Shown: one piece after another, positions 26,755 to 37,941 of the stretch
Position numbering within the stretch: the first letter of the stretch is position 1
How the letters are laid out: the number at the start of each line of letters is the position of its first letter
From: Pelomonas sp051857475
GTDB taxonomy: Bacteria > Pseudomonadota > Gammaproteobacteria > Burkholderiales > Burkholderiaceae_C
Length of the DNA: 64,000 bases
Reading direction: 5' to 3'
Assembly (NCBI RefSeq): GCF_051857475.1
Contig: NZ_JBPZGZ010000001.1
Location: 124,001-188,000, forward strand
The notes under the pieces: generated by a model
Databases searched by the model: none
Told to the model about the DNA's origin: nothing
What the model saw: only the letters and a program-made list of their open reading frames with translations
Translations under genes and position numbers: made by a program

Positions 26755-28904
26755 ATGTCTCCCGCCGTCGAATCGGACACTGTCCCTGGCGCCATGGTTG
26801 AGGCGCTCGGTTCCTTCCTCTCCTTGAGCAGCCTGGGCGACCTGATCTGCTGCGTCGCCTACGGCCTGTTCGCGCTCCACTTCGCGCTGCGGCTGCTGCG
26901 GGGCAGCATGGCTGTCTCCGTGCCGGCCCTCGTGTTCCTGACAGCGCTGGCGGCGAGTTCGATCTGGTCCGGCCTGGCGCTGGCGAACGAGCTGAGGCAT
27001 TGGTCCGACCGCCTGCCGACCTGGCTGGTTCCCGGCTTCGACCTGCTGCGCTACAGCCTCTGGTTCGGCTTCATGCTGATGTCGCTGCCGCCGCCGCGGC
27101 GCGGTGGCGGCCTGGGTTGGATGCGGCCCATCGCCGTCGCTGCGGTGTTGGCGCGCCTGGCACTGATCCTCCTGGGTGAGGGCGTACCGGCCGAGAGCCT
27201 GGCACGTCCCCAGGCCTTCACGGCGCTGGCGCTGGCGGTGCTGGGCCTGGTCCTGGTCGAGCAGATGCTGCGCAACGCGACGGGGGACGCGCGCTGGAAT
27301 GCCAAGCCGGTCTGCCTGGGCCTGGGGGCCATCTTTGTCTTCGATCTCTTCATCGGCTCGCAGTCGGCGCTGTTCGAGCGTTTCGATGGCGATGCCATCA
27401 GCGTGAGGTCGCTGGTGCATGCCGCCGCGGTGCCGCTGCTGTACGTGGCCTCGCGCCGCCACGCCGACTGGCTGGGCAAGCTGCATGTGTCGCGCGCGGC
27501 GGTCTTCCACTCGGCGACGCTGCTGCTCGTGGGCACCTATCTGCTGCTGGTGGCCGGCGTCGGCTACTACGTGCGCTACACCGGCGGCCAGTGGGGGCGG
27601 GCCCTTTCCGTGGCCCTGGTCTTCGTCGCACTGGTGGGCCTGACGCTGCTGATCGCCTCCGGCTCGATGCGCTCGCGTCTGCGCGTCTACATCAGCAAGA
27701 ACTTCTTCAGCTACCGCTACGACTATCGCGAGGAGTGGCTGCGTTTCACCCAGCTGCTGTCGGGCAGCGCCGAAGCCCAGCACACGGCCGAGACCGTCGT
27801 GCGGGCGCTGGCCAACCTGGTGGAAAGCCCCAGCGGCATGCTGTGGCTGCAGCGCTCCGCCGGTGGCGACTTCGTGCAGGCGGCCCGCTGGAATCTGCCG
27901 GCCGAGCCCGGCAGCGAGGCCCGCGACGGGCCGCTGGCCACGTTCTGGCGCGAGCGCGCCTGGATCGTCGATGTGGACGAGTGCCGCCGCAGCCCCGATG
28001 CCTATCCGGGCCTCGAGCTGCCGGCCTGGCTGCTCGCAGAGCCGCGCTGCTGGCTGCTGGTGCCCCTGCTGGTGCGCGAGGCCTTGATCGGCTTTGCCGT
28101 GCTCGGGCGGCCGCGTGCCGTCGTCGAGCTGAACTGGGAGGTGCGCGACCTGCTGCGCACGGCCGCCAGCCAGGCCTCCGGCTATCTCGACCAGGCCCAG
28201 GCCACGGAGGCCCTGCTGGAGGCGCGCAAGTTCGACGCCTTCAACCGCATGTCGGCCTTCGTCGTGCACGACCTGAAGAACATCGTCACCCAGCTCTCGC
28301 TGATGATGAAGAACGCCAAGCGCCTGCGCGACAACCCCGAGTTCCAGCAGGACATGCTGGATACCGTCGAGAACTCGCTGGAAAAAATGCGCCAGCTGAT
28401 GCTGCAGCTGCGCGAGGGTGACAAGCCACACGGCGTGACCAGCGGCGTCGACCTGGAACAGATCGCCAAGCGGCTGGCCGCCGCGGCCTCCAGCAAGGGC
28501 CGGGTGCTGGAACTGGGGCTGCAGCCCGGCGTCAGCACGCGCGGCCATGCCGAGCGTGTCGAGCGGGTGCTGGGCCATGTGGTGCAAAACGCCTTCGATG
28601 CCACACCGGCCAGCGGCCATGTGCGCCTGACACTGGATGCGCAAGGGAGCCAGGCCCGCGTTCGCGTGGAGGACAACGGCTGCGGGATGAGCGAGGATTT
28701 CATTCAGAATCGACTCTTCAAGCCGTTCCAGACCACCAAGGCCAGCGGCATGGGCATCGGTGCCCACGAGAGCTATCAATACGTACAGGAACTGGGAGGG
28801 AAAATCAGCGTGGAAAGTGAATTGAACCGGGGCACCACCGTGACCCTGTTGCTGCCGCTCTTCCACGCCCAGGCGGATGCTCCGTTGACGGCGCTTGACG
28901 TCCA

Positions 28905-28908
<4 letters not shown>
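26755..28908 (+). CDS. prsK: XrtA/PEP-CTERM system histidine kinase PrsK
   Basis: 717 aa. The N-terminal third is a multi-helix membrane domain (about eight helices up to 310), characteristic of PrsK, which probably senses a membrane signal. A GAF-like domain follows (about 340-480), then the H-box FVVHDLKNIVTQLS with His505, and an ATPase domain with VVQNAFDATP, DNGCGMS and GMGIGAHES. It overlaps prsR by ATGA. In floc-forming betaproteobacteria PrsK/PrsR with RpoN control PEP-CTERM gene expression; the same role is expected here. Confidence 0.93.
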
Positions 28909-30262
<1,354 letters not shown>

Positions 30263-30266
<4 letters not shown>

Positions 30267-33049
30267 GCCACAAGATGCCTTCCCCGTCTGTTTGCCTGGC
30301 TGGAACGGTGCTTGCGGCGTCCGCCTTGTTGGCGGGGTGCTGGGGGCCGACGCCGTCGCAGATGGTCGAGTCGGGACGGGCCCGCATGCAAAAGGGCGAG
30401 TACAAGGCTGCCGCCATCGAATTCAAGAACGCGCTGCAAAAGGACGCCACGCTGGTCGACGCCCGCTTCTGGCTCGGCAAGGCCTTGCTGGAAAGTGGCG
30501 ACGCCAATGGCGCATGGGTGGAGCTGTCGAAGGCGAAGGAAGGCGGCTACAGCAACGACGAACTCGTCCCCGTGATGGCGGCTGCGCTGATCCTGCGCGG
30601 CGAAGGCAACAAGTTCATCGCTGACTACGCGGACGCCAAGCTTACCGACCCCAAGCGCCAGGCGGAGCTCAAGGCCGCCCTGGCCACGGCTTACGGGGCC
30701 CAGGGCAAATACGTCCAGGCCCGGGCCGCCGCAGACGCTGCCTTGCAGGCCGATCCGAACAACCTCATCGCGCAGCTGTCGATCGTCCAGCTGCTCGCCG
30801 TCACGGGCGACAAGGCCGGCGCCATGGAGGAGGTGGACAAGGCCTTGAAGGCCCACCCCGAAGCCTCGCGTCCCTGGGTGTCGAAGGCCGAGCTGCTGCA
30901 GGCCACGAACGCCGATCCTGCTCAAGTCATGCTGGCCTATCGCGAGGCCCTCAAGCGCCGCAACGATGACTTTCAGGCCCACATCGGCGTCGTCCGCTTG
31001 CTGATGGCGCAGCGAGACTTCGAAGGGGTCGACAAGCAGCTGGCCGAGATGGCCAAGCAGCAGCCGAACAACCCCCTGGTGATGTACTACACGGCCAGCG
31101 CAGCCTTCGAGCGGCATGACCTGAAGAAGGCCTTCGAGCTGTCGCAGCAGCTGCTGAAGATGGCGCCGCACAACCCCATGTTCCTGTACCAGGCCGGCCT
31201 CATCGAATATGAGCGCGGCGGCTATCTGCAGGCGGTCGCACACCTGGGCAAGGCCTTGCCGAATTCGCCGAATCCGGTCCCGGTGCGCATCATGATGGCG
31301 CGGGCCCAGCTGCGCGCCGGCGACGCGCGCAAGGCCTTGAGCTTCGTCTCTCCCTTGCTGGAGAACGACAAGCTGGCCACTTCGGAGGCTTATGCCGTCG
31401 CCGCCGATGCCTCGCTGCAGATGGGCGACGGCGAAGCCGCCAAGCGTCTGTATGCCAAGGCCGTCAAGCTCAACCCCGGCAACATGAAGGGCCGCACGGC
31501 GCTGGCGGTGGCCGAAATGATGGGTGGGCAGACCGAAAAGGCCCTGGATGAACTGAAGTCCGTCGCCAATCAGGATGCCGGTGTCGAGGCCGATGTGGCC
31601 ATGACCATGTCCCTGCTGCGCCGCAACCGCCTGGACGAAGCGGCGGCGGCCATCGAGGCGATGGACAAGAAGCTGCCGGGCAAGCCGGTTGCACCGCTGC
31701 TGCGCGGAAGACTGGAACAACTCCTCAACCATCGCGACAAGGCGCGGGAGCAGTACGAGGAGGCCTTGCGCCGCTTCCCGTCCTATATGGCAGCTGCGAC
31801 CACGCTGGCGGCCATGGACTACGAAGACAACAAGCCCGCCGCTGCCGTGGCGCGCTTCGAGAAGGTGGTGGCGGCCGATCCGCAGTCCCTCGATGGCGCC
31901 ATTGCGCTGATCTCGGCGCGCACCCGCGCGGGCGCACGCCCCGAAGAGATCCGCAGCCAGCTGGAGGCCGTCATCAAGCGCTTCCCGGACCAGGAGTTGC
32001 CGCGGCTCGCGCTGATCACGCATCTGATGGAGGCGGGCGAGAACAAGCTGGCGGTCCAGGCCGCCAACGAGACGGCGGCCCGGTTCACGGACAGTCCGAA
32101 GGCCTTGGAGGCTTTGGGCCTGGCCGAGTTGTCGGTGGGCAACCTGAACCAGGCTTCGCAGGCGTTCAGCAAGATGTTGGCCCTGCGGCCCAATTCGGCC
32201 GACGCCATGATGCGCATGGTGGACCTGCACGATGCGCGCAAGGATGTGCCGGCGGCCATCGCCCAGCTGCGCAAGGTCCTGGCGGTCAAGCCCGACCATC
32301 TGCAGGCCCAGATGCGGCTGATCACGCTGTTGGCTCGAAACGGCAAGATGGACGAGGCCATGGCCATCGCCAAGTCCGCGCAGACCCAGTCGCCGAACGA
32401 GCCGCAAGGCTGGTCGTTCGAGGGTGACGTGCAGGCCGCCAAGCGCAACTGGCCGGCTGCCGTGGCGGCGTTCCGCACCAGCCTGTCCAAGCGCCCGCTG
32501 GAAGAGACGGTCATCAAGCTCTATCTGACGCTGGCCAGCGCCGGGCAGCAGGCTGACGCAGACAAGCTTGCGGTGGACTGGCTGGCCAAGCATCCTGAAT
32601 CGCCGGCGCTCGACTATCTGCTGGGCGACCAGGCCATGGCGCGTGGCGACTTCGACAAGTCGGAACAGCATTTCCGCAAGGTCCTTGCCGTGCGGCCCGG
32701 GAATGCCGTGGCGTTGAACAACCTGGCCTGGCTGCTACATCGTGCCGGCCGTCCGGGGGCCCAGGAAACGATCGACAAGGCGATGGCCCTGGCGCCGAAC
32801 TCGCCGGCCCTCACCGACACGGCGGCGGAAATCCAGGCGGGTGCTGGGCATCTGGACAAGGCCTTGGCCTTGCAGCGTCGCGCGGTGGAGCTGGATCCCG
32901 AGCAACCGCTGCACCGGCTGCACCTGGCCGAATACCTGATCAAGAACAATCAGAAGGCCGAAGCCAAGGGCGAACTCCAGAAGCTTGCCGATCTCGGCAA
33001 GAGCTTCGGGCGCGCGGCCGATGTGCAGAAGCTGCTGTCGACGCTTTAA
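30263..33049 (+). CDS. prsT: XrtA/PEP-CTERM system TPR lipoprotein PrsT
   Basis: 928 aa. The N-terminus is a lipoprotein signal (ASALLAGC, lipobox Cys about residue 29). The remainder is helical tetratricopeptide repeats from end to end (for example KGEYKAAAIEFKNALQKD, GDFDKSEQHFRKVLAVRPGN). It is the usual third gene of the prsK-prsR-prsT set. Long TPR lipoproteins in EPS systems act as periplasmic scaffolds for export machines (AlgK/PelB-like), so a role joining assembly and outer-membrane export is plausible; a regulatory role has also been assumed from its position. Coupled to prsR by ATGA. Confidence 0.9.
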
Positions 33050-33088
33050 TCTCTGGATCCATTCACCTCGGATCGGCCGGGTCGCGTC

Positions 33089-34372
33089 ATGAAGATCAAA
33101 CAGGCAAGCTTCAGGAAGCGTCTGCACCAGCTGATGCGTCGCGCGTTCGCTCGCGTGCCGCGGGACATGCGCCACGCCATCTACCGCAGCATGATCGATT
33201 GCGATCCTGCGCCGGATGCGCGTCTTGAGCTCAAGGTCGCCGAGACCCAGGAGGAGCTCGAGGATTGCTTCCGCATCCTTCACGATGCCTATGTGGCCAG
33301 CGGCTTCATGAAGCCGTCGCCCTCGGGCCTGCGCGTGACCATGTACCACGCGCTGCCCACGACGACGACGCTGTGCGCCAAGTACGACGGGCGCGTCGTC
33401 GGCACCATGTCCATGATCCGCGAAGGCGTGTTCGGCTTCCCGCTGCAGTCGGTCTTCGATCTGAGCGAGGTCCGCGCCAAGCAGGGCCAGATCGCCGAGA
33501 TTTCAGCGCTGGCGGTGCATCCCGACTTCCGCAAGACGGGCGGCGCCATCCTGTTCCCGCTGATGAAGTTCATGTACGAGTACTGCACCGAGTACTTCGA
33601 TACGCGCCACCTCGTCATCGCGGTGAATCCGGACAAGATCGAGCTCTACGAGTCGCTGCTGTTCTTTGAGCGCCTGCAGGAGACGGTCGTCGACAACTAC
33701 GACTTCGCCAATGGTGCGCCGGCCGTCGGTGCGGCCCTGGACCTGCCGATCGCCAAGGAAATCTTCCGGCGCGTCTACGGCAAGCGCAAGGAACGCAAGA
33801 ACCTCTATCACTACTTCGTTCAGCTGCGCCTGCCCCACATCAAGCTGCCCAAGCGCCGCTACTTCACGACCAATGACCCGGTGCTGACGCCGGCCATCCT
33901 GGACTATTTCTTCAACCAGCGCAGCAAGGTCTTCGAAGAGCTCGACGACCGCCGCAAGGCGCTGCTGTGGTCCATCTATGACCAGCCCGAGTTCCGCTCG
34001 GTGCTGCCCATGATGAGCGGCTCGCTGACGGGCTTCCACCCGATGCGGCGGCACCAGCGTTTCTCGCTGCGCTGTCCCGCGGAATTGCGCGTGCGTGTCG
34101 AGGGCGGCGAGCGTTCCATCGTGATGACGGTCATCGAAATCTCGCTGTCGGGCTTCCAGGCCCAGTCCAAGCTCGACATCCCCGTGGGTGTGGACGGCGA
34201 GGTCCGGGTGGAGCTGGGCATACAGGACAGGGCGTCGCTGGAAGTGAAGGTGATGCGGCATCACCACGGGGATACCGGCGAGTTCTATGGCTTCCGGGTG
34301 GATGAGGCCGACGAAGTCTGGCGCCGCGCGGTCAGCGCCTTGGAAACCGAACATGTCGCGGGAGACCTGTGA
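33089..34372 (+). CDS. Exosortase-system acyltransferase with C-terminal PilZ domain
   Basis: 427 aa. Residues about 45-230 form a GNAT/autoinducer-synthase-like fold of the PEP-CTERM/exosortase-associated acyltransferase type (AEISALAVHPDFRKTGG, YFDTRHLVIAVNPDKIELYE). Homologues of this fold transfer acyl groups to amino compounds. From about 315 the protein carries a PilZ domain: RRHQR at 320-324 supplies the RxxxR c-di-GMP motif, and EISLSG at 350-355 stands where (D/N)xSxxG is expected, with Glu in first place. The fusion implies control of acylation by c-di-GMP. Overlaps the protease gene by GTGA. Confidence 0.85.
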   Translation: MKIKQASFRKRLHQLMRRAFARVPRDMRHAIYRSMIDCDPAPDARLELKVAETQEELEDCFRILHDAYVASGFMKPSPSGLRVTMYHALPTTTTLCAKYDGRVVGTMSMIREGVFGFPLQSVFDLSEVRAKQGQIAEISALAVHPDFRKTGGAILFPLMKFMYEYCTEYFDTRHLVIAVNPDKIELYESLLFFERLQETVVDNYDFANGAPAVGAALDLPIAKEIFRRVYGKRKERKNLYHYFVQLRLPHIKLPKRRYFTTNDPVLTPAILDYFFNQRSKVFEELDDRRKALLWSIYDQPEFRSVLPMMSGSLTGFHPMRRHQRFSLRCPAELRVRVEGGERSIVMTVIEISLSGFQAQSKLDIPVGVDGEVRVELGIQDRASLEVKVMRHHHGDTGEFYGFRVDEADEVWRRAVSALETEHVAGDL

Positions 34373-35142
34373 GGCCTGATCGACGCCGGCTGCTGGTGCT
34401 GGCGGCGGGCATGGCCTGCGCAGCGGCGGCGCAATCGGAAACGCTGCCTGAGCTTGTGGCGCGCGCCAAACGCTCGGTCGTCATCGTCGGCAGCTACGGC
34501 TTGATGGACACGCCGCGCTTCGGTTTCCGGGCAGCGGGTTTTGCCGTCAGGGACGGGCTGCACGTGCTGACCAACGCCCATGTGGTGCCTGAAGAGACAC
34601 CAGGACGGGTCGATCGCAGCGTGGCGGTACAGGTCTGGACACCCGAATCGCAATGGCAATTGCGCAGTGCCAAGGTGGTGGCCACCGACAAGGCGCATGA
34701 CCTGGCCCTGCTGGAGATTGACGGGCCGCCCTTGCCGACATTGAAGCTGGCCGCCAAAGAGGTGCCGGAGGGCACTTCGATTGCGCTGATCGGCGTTCCG
34801 ATCGGGAATGCACTGGGCTACACCCATGTCACCCACCGCGGCATCGTTTCCGCCCGGACCGCCATCGTGCCGCCCGCGACCAGCCCTCAAGGCCTGAGCG
34901 AGCGAGCCGTCCGCCAGCTGCGTGAAGGTTCGTTCGAGGTGATGCAGCTCGATGCGGCTGCCTACCCGGGCAACAGCGGCGGGCCGGTCATCGACACCGA
35001 GACCGGTGAAGTGATCGGCGTGCTGCAGGGGGGCATCGTGAAAGGCACCCGCGAGGCGGCGCTCAGCGCGCCGACGGGCATCAGCTATGCCGTCCTCATC
35101 AAGGATGCGATGCCCCTGCTCAAAGGGATCGAGCCGCGTTGA
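34369..35142 (+). CDS. Trypsin-like serine protease (S1C/HtrA type, no PDZ)
   Basis: 257 aa with a GTG start overlapping the previous stop. A signal peptide (LLVLAAGMACAAAAQS) sends it to the periplasm. The triad is complete: His71 (TNAHVV), Asp111 (AHDLALLEI) and Ser203 (YPGNSGGPV). It has no PDZ domain, so it is a bare protease domain about half the size of DegP. Its place inside the EPS/exosortase locus suggests cleavage or quality control of exported PEP-CTERM or assembly proteins, which is inference. Confidence 0.88.
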   Translation: MRPDRRRLLVLAAGMACAAAAQSETLPELVARAKRSVVIVGSYGLMDTPRFGFRAAGFAVRDGLHVLTNAHVVPEETPGRVDRSVAVQVWTPESQWQLRSAKVVATDKAHDLALLEIDGPPLPTLKLAAKEVPEGTSIALIGVPIGNALGYTHVTHRGIVSARTAIVPPATSPQGLSERAVRQLREGSFEVMQLDAAAYPGNSGGPVIDTETGEVIGVLQGGIVKGTREAALSAPTGISYAVLIKDAMPLLKGIEPR

Positions 35143-35203
35143 CGCCCACCGGGAGGTGGGTTGCGCCGATGGTCGAGACCATCAACAGAAGAAATCAGGG
35201 CGT

Positions 35204-35229
35204 AAAAAAACCCGCCGGAGCGGGTTTTC
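35204..35229 (-). terminator. Bidirectional terminator between protease and PEP-CTERM genes
   Basis: AAAACCCG-CCGGAG-CGGGTTTT lies between two convergent genes. On the minus strand the stem is followed by an unbroken T run (complement of 35204-35210), so it is strongest for the PEP-CTERM gene. Confidence 0.88.
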
Positions 35230-35266
35230 ATCGATGGCCAGCGACGCTCGCGCGCCGCTGTTCACA

Positions 35267-36001
35267 TCACTTGGCTTGGCGGCGACGGCTGGCGAAGCCC
35301 AGGCCAGCCAGGGCCAGACCGACCAGACCCACGGTGGCGGGCTCAGGCAGGCGGGTGGCTTCGATGGTGGCAGACCAGTCGTTCTGGTCCAGCGTGCCGC
35401 CGCCCAGAATCTTGGCGACCAGAGCAGCCGTCGACGTACCGGTGTACTGCGACGAGAAGATGCCGGTCCACTTGGTTTGGTCTTCGCCCACGTCGCACGT
35501 GCCGTTGGCGTTCGTGTCATCGCAAGCCATGCCGTTCACGCTCATCGTGACGGAGGTGTTGCCACCCGTGTCGGTGAAGACGAACGGCGAACCGAATTGG
35601 CCCGGAGCCAGGTAGGTTTCGCTGAACAGCCAGTTCGGCTTGGCGTAGAAGTGCAGGAAGTTGGGGATCGGGGTGGGGTTCACGCCGATGGGCACGTTGT
35701 TCGGGCCCGGGGTCTGCTGCATGTCTTGCACCCAGCCAAACGTCGGGCTGGAGAACGAACCGAAGGCCGGGTCAGCGAAGACGCCGGTGGCGCCGGTGGC
35801 CTTGGTGCCGAAGGCGCCGTAGGTCTTGCCAGCGGTTTGGTAGGCATCAGCAGCAGGATCCGGAACCCAGTTGACCACGCCGAACGACACGATCACTTGG
35901 CCCAGGCTCACGCTGGTCTTGCCGACGATGGGGGTGGCGGAGGCTGCACCTGCCACTGCGAGGGCCGCTGCGGCAACCAGCGTCTTCAGGGTCTTGCTCA
36001 T
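35267..36001 (-). CDS. PEP-CTERM sorting domain protein, probable XrtA substrate
   Basis: 244 aa, complete. Signal peptide MSKTLKTLVAAAALAVAGAASA, then a beta-rich ectodomain. At 160-173 Cys160 and Cys169 bracket a DTNANGTCDVGE stretch that looks like a Ca-binding EF-hand/dockerin-type loop. The tag is LPEP (218-221), a hydrophobic helix (VGLVGLALAGLGFA) and RRRQAK. AAGGAG lies six bases upstream of the ATG, within the loop of a small GAATC/GATTC hairpin. A sigma54 promoter is at 36061-36076. Transcribed against the operon around it, so it is controlled separately, presumably by PrsR. Likely a secreted or surface protein that interacts with the exopolysaccharide. Confidence 0.93.
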   Translation of the reverse strand: MSKTLKTLVAAAALAVAGAASATPIVGKTSVSLGQVIVSFGVVNWVPDPAADAYQTAGKTYGAFGTKATGATGVFADPAFGSFSSPTFGWVQDMQQTPGPNNVPIGVNPTPIPNFLHFYAKPNWLFSETYLAPGQFGSPFVFTDTGGNTSVTMSVNGMACDDTNANGTCDVGEDQTKWTGIFSSQYTGTSTAALVAKILGGGTLDQNDWSATIEATRLPEPATVGLVGLALAGLGFASRRRQAK

Positions 36002-36060
36002 TTGAATCTCCTTGATTCACTTGCTAGAGGTGGGGGCGCGGCCCCGGACGATGGGTATTA

Positions 36061-36076
36061 AGCAGGTCGCGTGCCA
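36061..36076 (-). promoter_or_regulatory. Sigma54 (-24/-12) promoter of PEP-CTERM gene
   Basis: Minus-strand TGGCAC-GCGAC-CTGCT matches the sigma54 consensus TGGCAC-N5-TTGC(A/T) except for one base, with the essential GG and GC exactly ten bases apart. Transcription would begin near 36050, giving a leader of about 50 nt. The sigma54 activator PrsR is encoded in the same locus. Confidence 0.85.
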
Positions 36077-36225
36077 GGTTTGGTAGTGTGGGTTGGTTTT
36101 CTTTATGAATCAACAGCTTGCGACATCGTTGGGTGACGGAATGCCGCTGGTTTTGAGGGGGAGGGGTGGGCGCTGTAAAGTCCGCCGACACCTGATTGGA
36201 CGGGTAGGCGAGAGGCTGCGAACAG

Positions 36226-37803
36226 ATGGCTCAGGGTGAACACGGAGAGGGACGGCGGCATTCCGGCAATGTGACCGGTTGGCACCACGGCGAACTGGAC
36301 TGCTGGCGCGCGACCAGCGTCCGGGAGGTGCGGGCCTTTGTGCGTCGCGCGCGCCGTGAGGGGCGAACCCTCTATCCCATCTCCACCGGGCTGAATTGGG
36401 GCTATGGCTCGGCCACGCCGCCGCAGCCCGGCGCCGTGCTGCTGGACCTGAGCGGCATGAACTGCATCCTGAATCGGGAGAAGGTGTCCGAGGCGAACCC
36501 GGTGGTGGTCATCCAGCCAGGCGTGACGCAGCGGCAATTGCATGAATTCCTGCAGGAATCCTGCCCGGGGCTGACCTTCAACGTTACGGGCTCGTCGGTC
36601 GATACCAGCATCCTGGGCAATGCGCTGGACCGTGGCGTCGGGTATCTGGGGCCGAGGCGCGAGGACGTTTTTGGCCTGGAAGTCGTGACCGGGCAGGGCA
36701 AATTGCTGCGTACGGGTTTCCGGCGCCTGGGTCGACATTCGCCACTAGCCCATGCCCATCCCTATGGGCTGGGCCCCATCATGGATGGCCTGTTTTTCCA
36801 GGGCAATTACGGCATCGTCACCAGTGCCTGCCTGAAATTGCTGCCCCGGCCTGCCCGGTCGGTGGCGGTGTCGCTGGCTTTGCGCGAAGCGTCGAAGCTG
36901 GGTGAATTCCTGGATGGTTTGACCTTGCTGAAGCGCCTGGGCGTCATGAGCGGCGTCACCCATGTGGGCAACCAGGCACGGACTCGCGCCAGCATGATGT
37001 CGGGCATTTCCGAATACCTGCGCGTCTCCTGTGGCGTGCCCGAAACCCGGCTGGCCGCCGAGGCGGACCGGGCCTTGGCCACGGTGGCGCCCTATGAATG
37101 GACCAGCCTCGGAGGCGTGGCGGGCAGCGCAGGCCAGGTCAAGGCCGCGGTGGCCGAAGTCAAGCGGGTGCTGGGCGGTATTGCCAAGCTGACGGTGGTG
37201 GACGACGCCAAGCTGGCGGCCGGTTTTCGGGTCTTGAACCCCCTGCGAAACCTGTGGCCCTGGGCGAGGGCCAATGCGGCGGCCATCTCCGCCATCCGGC
37301 CCCTGCAGGGTTTGGCGGACGGCAGGCCCACGGATGCCGCCATCACCAATCTGCTGTGGCGCTATGGTCAGCCGCAGGCGCCGGGCCGGGATCTGGATGC
37401 GTCCGATTGCGGGTTGATCTTCATCAATCCGGCGCTGCCAACCGACGGGGCGGCGGTCATGAAGATCGTGGACGGCATGAAAGAGGTGGCCGGGGGGTTT
37501 GGCCATGAGCTCTACATCACCTTGAATATCGAGACGACGACATCCCTGGTGGCGGTGGCCAATCTGTTGTTCGATCGCGGTGACGAGGCGGTCGTTGCGA
37601 ATGCCAAGGCCTGCGCCAAGGCGCTCCGGGAATATTTACGCAAGCAGGGCCTGGAGGTGTATCGGGCGCGCGCCGACATGATGGAAGACATCACCGATCC
37701 GCACGACCCGTTCTGGCGCACTGCCTGGGAACTGAAATCAGTTTTCGACCCACACCATTTGATCGCGCCGGGGCGCTACAACCTGGCTCGACCGCCTGTG
37801 TGA
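36226..37803 (+). CDS. FAD-binding oxidoreductase (vanillyl-alcohol-oxidase/4-cresol dehydrogenase type)
   Basis: 525 aa. The PCMH-type FAD-binding domain runs to about 215 (PISTGLNWGYGSA, VIQPGVTQRQLHEFL, GSSVDTSILGNALDRGVGYLG). The C-terminal substrate domain ends with FDPHHLIAPGRY, the usual closing motif of this superfamily. No signal peptide. It is divergent from the PEP-CTERM gene and lies inside the EPS locus, where it is not a standard member. It may oxidise a sugar or aromatic alcohol; the substrate cannot be told. A first ATG at 36226 was used; no strong ribosome site. Confidence 0.82.
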   Translation: MAQGEHGEGRRHSGNVTGWHHGELDCWRATSVREVRAFVRRARREGRTLYPISTGLNWGYGSATPPQPGAVLLDLSGMNCILNREKVSEANPVVVIQPGVTQRQLHEFLQESCPGLTFNVTGSSVDTSILGNALDRGVGYLGPRREDVFGLEVVTGQGKLLRTGFRRLGRHSPLAHAHPYGLGPIMDGLFFQGNYGIVTSACLKLLPRPARSVAVSLALREASKLGEFLDGLTLLKRLGVMSGVTHVGNQARTRASMMSGISEYLRVSCGVPETRLAAEADRALATVAPYEWTSLGGVAGSAGQVKAAVAEVKRVLGGIAKLTVVDDAKLAAGFRVLNPLRNLWPWARANAAAISAIRPLQGLADGRPTDAAITNLLWRYGQPQAPGRDLDASDCGLIFINPALPTDGAAVMKIVDGMKEVAGGFGHELYITLNIETTTSLVAVANLLFDRGDEAVVANAKACAKALREYLRKQGLEVYRARADMMEDITDPHDPFWRTAWELKSVFDPHHLIAPGRYNLARPPV

Positions 37804-37838
37804 AAGTCCGCGCGACCCGGGGGAGGCCCCCGATTTAG

Positions 37839-37851
37839 GTTGCCAGGCAAC
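37839..37851. promoter_or_regulatory. Palindrome upstream of EPS export gene
   Basis: GTTGCC-A-GGCAAC, a perfect 6-bp inverted repeat with one central base, 91 bp before the export lipoprotein start. It is a candidate operator. A G/C hairpin (GGGGG-AGG-CCCCC) lies just before it at 37820-37832 and may be the terminator of the upstream gene, though without a T run. Confidence 0.35.
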
Positions 37852-37941
37852 AGGTGGGCCTATGGCATCATTCCAAGGCTTTGGCCCTGGGGACGGCAGG
37901 TTTCGCCGTTCCTCTCGATTGCAATGATGCGAGGGCTCTCG

